From NCBI RefSeq assembly GCF_024679095.1, contig NC_066517.1:20741040-20805039 (forward strand): a stretch of 64,000 bases of DNA. Direction: 5' to 3'. The first letter of the stretch is position 1. Each line of letters starts with the position of its first letter. This document shows positions 62,861 through 64,000 of this stretch, piece after piece. The DNA is from Eriocheir sinensis. Its lineage: Eukaryota; Arthropoda; Malacostraca; Decapoda; Varunidae. The translations under genes and the position numbers were made by a program. Below the pieces are notes generated by a model. It did not search any database, was not told the DNA's origin, and was given only the letters and a program-made list of their open reading frames with translations.

Positions 62861-62990
62861 TAGGTCAGCTTTAAAAGGGCCTCAGCACACCTTAGGAATA
62901 CCAGGTGCGAGAAAGGACTCGATTACCTGCATACCTGTGGCCGGGCAGGTGAGGGCGGGGGAGGGCGCCCTAAGCATATATATTGGCCCC
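62861..62990. promoter_or_regulatory. Small CAGGTG/ACCTG island
   Basis: CAGGTGC, ATTACCTGC, ATACCTGT and CAGGTGAG lie within about 45 bp (62905-62952), followed by a GC-rich stretch and tatatat near 62975. Confidence 0.35.
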
Positions 62991-64000
62991 CGAGGACCCG
63001 CCGGCCACTCCTTGCGCCCTCATGTGATGGATGAGACCAAGGCTTCTGGCTGGATGAATTTGCCCACCCTTGTCTTGGAACAGCAGATGAACGTTTAAGG
63101 AAAGCTAAATAAACACACGGAGGGATGAATGAAAATAAAAAAAGAAACTACCAGAGAAAAGACAATGAAAGAATGGATACATGCCCTAAAATAATTAATG
63201 AAAAAAAAAATCAACGTGTGTGAAAACTTACCAATATGTGATGTATTTTCTTTCTTTGAAGTTCGTGCAGAAAATTAAGATGCATACAGAGGAAAATAAG
63301 TCATCAAAGGAGTGGTAAAGATGAATGCATTGTTTCTTTCCACTTCTCAACCAAGAAATGGATATATATAAGTAATTCTGAGTATTTTTTTAAGGTTACG
63401 ATTAAAAGACTCCAACAAAGAAAACGGAAGAATGACTCATGACAAAAACATCAGAACACACCAACGAGTCTTCACGAGGCCAATTACATTTCACTACTCT
63501 CCTACCTCCTAAAAGGGATCTATCGTGTTGGCACTACCTACATGACAGCCAACTCTGCTTCACTCAGCCACCGCTCTAGCTGTGTAAATCGATGTTCGTG
63601 TACCTCGTCCCGTTCCAGCAAATGTTCTAATTTAATCACTCTCGCTGGTTCCCTGTCGGCGCTAACTTCTAGAATTCCTGCCTTGCTACTCCATCACTTT
63701 AGCTTGTCCGACTGTTACCAATTCTACGCACTGACTTGCCCGAGTTTATTTATTGTTCCTAATCCTTGCTAGTCCTTTGCCTGCCTGGTTTCTTGGTCTC
63801 TAATCCATGAGTCGTCCTTCCTGTCTCTCCATGTTATTTCCGGGACGTGCTCCCCTCTTCTCTTCGCACATTTCTACGCTTTCCCTCGAGATCTTCATGA
63901 TTGGAATAACCTTTCATGAAGCCGGGAAGTTCAGTGTACGTAAATGAGACAGAACCACTAGAGGAATCAGCAGGCGCGGGATATCTAACTTTATTTCGTT
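62991..64000. other. Complex, mostly unique-looking DNA
   Basis: The least repetitive kilobase of the window. I see no convincing gene. A perfect 8-bp inverted repeat (CTTCATGA 63893-63900, TCATGAAG 63914-63921) has a 13-nt loop. The right edge is open. Confidence 0.45.

Overview
The window looks like non-coding DNA from a decapod crustacean genome, probably a crab. That is an inference from three things: extremely dense, very long (GA)n, (CA)n and trinucleotide microsatellites, CR1/L2-type LINE fragments, and tRNA-derived SINE pieces. Nothing looks prokaryotic. There are no operons, no convincing ribosome binding sites and no CRISPR array. Only one long open reading frame has ordinary coding character: a single-exon 486-codon frame at 661-2121. 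It has a novel N-terminal part, three tiers of in-frame tandem repeats, and a C-terminal segment that resembles a degenerate KH RNA-binding fold.

Layout. 1-660 is low-complexity 5' flank. 661-2121 is the gene. 2731-3389 is a 5'-truncated CR1-like LINE (copy 1). 3390-13070 is microsatellites plus several kilobases of purine-rich, decayed long-period tandem arrays. 13073-13366 is a SINE with an internal deletion. 13370-25200 is mostly pyrimidine-rich arrays, minisatellites (15 bp, 62 bp) and microsatellites. 25200-27503 is the largest LINE copy (copy 2), with the end of the endonuclease and most of the reverse transcriptase, broken by stops and frameshifts, lying between two (CT)n tracts. 27504-33500 is again microsatellites and arrays with a SINE head at 31853. 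33513-34345 is a 135-bp minisatellite that stays open in one frame. 36801-37200 is a 73-bp minisatellite. 43431-44170 is a (GT)/(CT) array. 49035-51004 is a 40-bp satellite of about 49 units. 54091-54711 is LINE copy 3. 60149-60504 is a 178-bp tandem duplication abutting another SINE fragment. 61190-62230 switches abruptly from purine-rich to pyrimidine-rich.

Most interesting observations. (1) All three LINE copies end in the same nested RNA stem-loop: an 8-bp outer stem around a hairpin with a 4-nt loop. Two copies are related by a compensatory base change, and the third has the same architecture with a different sequence. In each, a two-unit tail repeat and then a microsatellite follow. (2) Copies 1 and 3 begin at the same codon, which suggests a discrete short LINE-derived family. 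(3) Several of the rare complex-sequence islands between the repeats carry clusters of CAGGTR/CACCTG motifs together with TAATTA or ATTAGCG, and some share exact strings. They are candidate regulatory elements or remnants of an undescribed dispersed family.

No pathway or gene cooperation can be inferred: one candidate gene plus transposon remains is all the coding content visible. Products are inferred from sequence reading only, and no database was searched.
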